This document shows, piece by piece, positions 61,095 to 64,000 of a stretch of 64,000 nt of DNA. Position 1 is the first letter of the stretch. The number at the start of each line of letters is the position of its first letter. The stretch lies in the NCBI GenBank assembly GCA_030248215.1, contig JASANG010002657.1, positions 51,009 through 115,008 on the forward strand, read 5' to 3'. Under the pieces are notes generated by a model that was not told the DNA's origin, searched no databases, and saw nothing but the letters and a program-made list of their open reading frames with translations. This stretch comes from Enoplolaimus lenunculus. Its lineage: Eukaryota; Nematoda; Enoplea; Enoplida; Thoracostomopsidae. Both the position numbers and the translations under genes were made by a program.

Positions 61095-63381
61095 ATGGCA
61101 TTTAATAATTGTTCAACATCAACAGCGGTTACTCCGGTTTATCATTATTCTTCGTATACTCCTGATTCAGATTTCACTGGACACACACAGGAACCAAATA
61201 CCAGCTCGTGTGCGTACCCAGCTCTTATAATTAAACCGTATAGTAGCCGTATTAACAAACTCAGCCCAAATTATTGTCATTATTCTACACGGCGCCGGTT
61301 CTTACGCCCCCGTACTCCAGTTTCAACCCTAATTGCCTGCAATAACCAATCAGAAATCGCCAGGAGTCGGAGTAGCAGGAGTGCGTCTGATAACACGTCG
61401 GCCATTTGCAATAATCGCTCATGCACTACTCCTGTTTGCAGTGTAAACACTGACATTCGCCTATCAGAACGCAGTTGTAGCAGTTCAGAGTCTGAATTCA
61501 ACCAATCAAATTTGAGAATTAATGATAACGAAGAAAAATTGCAAGAGTACTGCACTAATAGCGATCGTAATCCTAAATGCACATCATCGATTGCACGCGC
61601 TGAGTGCAGTTTAAATTTTATAGCGACGTCTTGTTTGAATGCCATGCAGCAACAACAACATCACTGCGTAGTTTTAATTATAGCAATAATAGTAAATTGC
61701 TAAATAATTGTTCTTCTCAATCAACGCTTTACTTTCAACGTTTACTGGTGATTTTGAGTCTAAAGTTACTTCAAAATTAGCATCTCAGACTAATTGTGAA
61801 GGGTCAAGTTATAGTGGCTTAACTAAAGTGACTGGGCTAAGTATTGGCACAAGTGCTACTAGTTCTACAGCGGAAAATTTGGTTAACGGTGTTACAAGCC
61901 ATAAGGAGCCACAAGAACCCTCGACGTAATTAGTTCACTCAAACGTGACTATCACTTCACAGTCCATCTCAAGAATAATTTACCGGACTCGCTCAAAGAC
62001 TGTTGCTATTATACAACAGCAGCAGGCAACAACAATAGTCATACAACACCATTTTCAGTTACCGATATTTTATCGCCAAAGGAATCACAACAGCAATCAG
62101 CAAGTTGTGAACTAATACTCTCCGCACGCAGTGACCAACAATTTGTGCAATCTGAACAAGAGGAACACAGCGCCACAAATCGCGGTCAACTACAAGCAAC
62201 TGCAATTCAACTACTCAAACAGCGTCTCGGGTTCAAGTCAACCAACAACTTGTTGAGTCGCCAACATCGATACTTCACGATTATTTGCAATTTATCTCCA
62301 TCGATAGCAACAACAACAACAACAACCACAAACAGTATCAACCAAACCAGGTGCAACAACAGCAACAGAAGCAACAAAAACAGAAACAACACCAACTTCA
62401 CAGTTACTACTTAATATGTCATCAAGTACATCAGGATTACTGTCAACAACGTCACAACCCTCAGTGGCTACCCCTTTGTTTCTTCAAATACAATCTTTTA
62501 CTACAAACACACACAACATTTTTCTCACCTCCGCCAATGAGCAACTGCATGACGCTGGTTATATCTTTCCGTGAGCAACAATCTGCAACAAAATCAGACA
62601 CAGCACATATTTTTCTGGTTCACGTCTCAACTGTATCAGCAACGTTTCGCTCGTACCCGTCTGGCGATGGCCCATTATTCCGTTCGGGTTCACTGCGCCT
62701 TCGATGGGACTTGCAATCAGCGGCCGCCGCCGCTGCTGCAACCAGTTGCCGCTTTCCATCGCCCGCTAGTGATGATGTCATCGCTGCTTCTACAGTGACG
62801 TCAGAATTTCAGCAGACGAACCGCAACTGCGTTGTACCCGATCAAGGACATCATTAACGACGTCAACATCCCGTTGATACGTCACATTCAGATACAACCA
62901 GTGGAGGTCTGCTGTAATAACAACGGCGACGCTGGCGTTAACAGCGGTCTCTGCCGTTATATAACGGTGGCGAGAGCGGCTGCAACGGTGGGGTCGATGC
63001 CAGCACAGGCGGTGGTGGTGACCATCACAATCCAGTCAGCAGTAGTCCGTTATCAAACAGCGACGCCACGATGCGGTTCTAATGTTACCGCCACCACCAC
63101 CTACTGCAGCGTCAACTAATCGCTGCTGTTGCCGCAGCAGCAGCTGCTGCAGCTGCATCGTCATTAGCAGTCCAGCAGCGGCCGCAGCGTCGTATTTCGA
63201 GCGCGACAGCAGCTGCTGCTGCAACGTCCGCTGCTGCAGCAGCTGTTGCTGTACCACTCGCCGCCGCCGTTTCCGTTATAGGCGACTGATCTTGATCCGT
63301 ACGGCGTTGGCCAGGTGGTGATGCAGCCACTGGTGCTGGTGCAGTACGGTCGAAGACCAGCTGCGGATCCTAGATTTGCGA
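61095..63381 (+). pseudogene. Broken inverted copy of Nkx2-1 exon 1
   Basis: The copy starts at the same ATG and keeps the reading frame for about 180 codons, identical to the real exon as far as ..[10 protein letters not shown] one-base loss near 61,645 (gccactgc becomes gccatgc) shifts the frame. Further small indels and substitutions follow, more densely to the right. The TN motif region near 62,040-62,080 is still readable. The splice donor gtaagt of the real exon is lost (gcga then tgaatt). Upstream DNA is also copied. It could be a decayed duplicate, but unequal quality along an inverted copy fits an assembly or read artefact, or the second haplotype wrongly joined. Confidence 0.85.
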
Positions 63382-64000
63382 TGAATTTTTAAAATTTATA
63401 AAATTTTGCCAAAATTATTAAATTATTACGTCGTTCAATTTATTGCGCTAAGTGTCATTAGTAGGATCGAGTTTTTTAAAAAATATAGTACTTGAAAATC
63501 AAGATATTTTCAACACAAGGATCTTCATTTCATTTTTGAGTTAATACGTTAACTAAAGAGGTTATACAAAGGGGACACAGTCATATTGGGAGGAACAGAG
63601 ACTTTTAAGACTTTAATGGACTTATGCAATCACCTTACATTAAAGCTGAATTTAGAACTGTGTTTCTATATACACCGTGATAGTTAAGAAACTGTATCCA
63701 ATTACAAAGTGATCTACTTACCGTTATGGATTTTGATTTCACATTGGACATATATATACAGAAAAATATAAAGAAAGGTGTTAGCTTCCCGAAGCTAACA
63801 TGGTATGAATTAAACATAAATAGCAATCCGCAACCGCATATCGAAAAGAGGTATTTCTCTGGAGGCTCAAAATAAAATCAATTCCCCCATTATTTGTGTC
63901 GTTACTGTAACAACTTTTTAAGCTTGTTATATTTTTAATTTCAAGATTTGGACATTCAATGCCAATGAGCAATATGTATGTAATCAATAATTATAAATAA
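63382..64000. other. Copy of Nkx2-1 intron 1 and the first bases of exon 2
   Basis: It mirrors 50,383-50,998. The exon 2 acceptor ag is aa here (atttttaatttcaag), and the copied exon stops matching after gccaatg near 63,965. The last ~35 bases are unrelated AT-rich sequence. An M1-like fragment lies at about 63,785-63,910. Confidence 0.75.

Larger units (their letters stand above)
58620..63965. repeat. Right arm of the giant inverted repeat
   Basis: Reverse-complement copy of 50,383-55,600. It is close to identical over about 59,800-61,620, with scattered base changes. It shows many small indels nearer the centre (58,620-59,700) and in the outer part (61,630-63,965). Beyond about 63,965 the sequence no longer matches. 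Confidence 0.93.

Overview
The window is eukaryotic DNA, most likely from a tunicate (ascidian). I infer this from an AT-rich invertebrate genome carrying an Nkx2-1 type NK2 homeobox gene, a Gi-like G alpha gene with the chordate exon layout, short GT-AG introns, and introns full of small terminal-inverted-repeat elements. The species is not identified. There are no operons, CRISPR arrays, retroviral or LTR proteins, or rRNA genes.

Layout. 1.8-7.9 kb (+): a complete nine-exon G protein alpha subunit, convergent with 9.5-16.1 kb (-), a complete six-exon SLC46-family (folate/heme carrier-like) membrane transporter. About 2.2 kb of shared upstream DNA separates the transporter from a divergent gene at 18.3-24.2 kb (+). 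That third gene encodes a five-exon DUF1445 / D-glutamate-cyclase-like enzyme with an unrecognised C-terminal extension. 24.2-46.6 kb is gene-poor and holds many small non-autonomous elements. 46.6-53.3 kb (-) is a four-exon Nkx2-1 homeobox gene with a very long first exon.

From about 50.4 kb to the right edge the sequence is one giant inverted repeat. The right arm (58.6-64.0 kb) is a reverse-complement copy of the left arm (50.4-55.6 kb), including Nkx2-1 exon 1, its upstream DNA and the first bases of exon 2. The copied exon is broken. The 3 kb spacer drifts into strong C-over-G skew and then into a 692-bp tract made almost only of A and C. This looks more like a foldback or haplotype misjoin in the assembly than a natural duplication, but the sequence alone cannot prove it.

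Five families of short elements recur: (M1) a ~380-440 bp element with TACTGTAGTGACC ends; (M2) a ~180-220 bp element with a TTAGGC-rich core and imperfect GGCCCATGTA-type ends, at least ten copies; (F2) a ~600 bp foldback element; a GC-rich element with GGTTGCGCTATAC ends and a visible 5-bp target duplication; and a tRNA-Gly-like SINE. Some are nested: M2 inside M1, and M1 inside F2. The four genes have no obvious shared pathway; they are ordinary neighbours in a eukaryotic genome.
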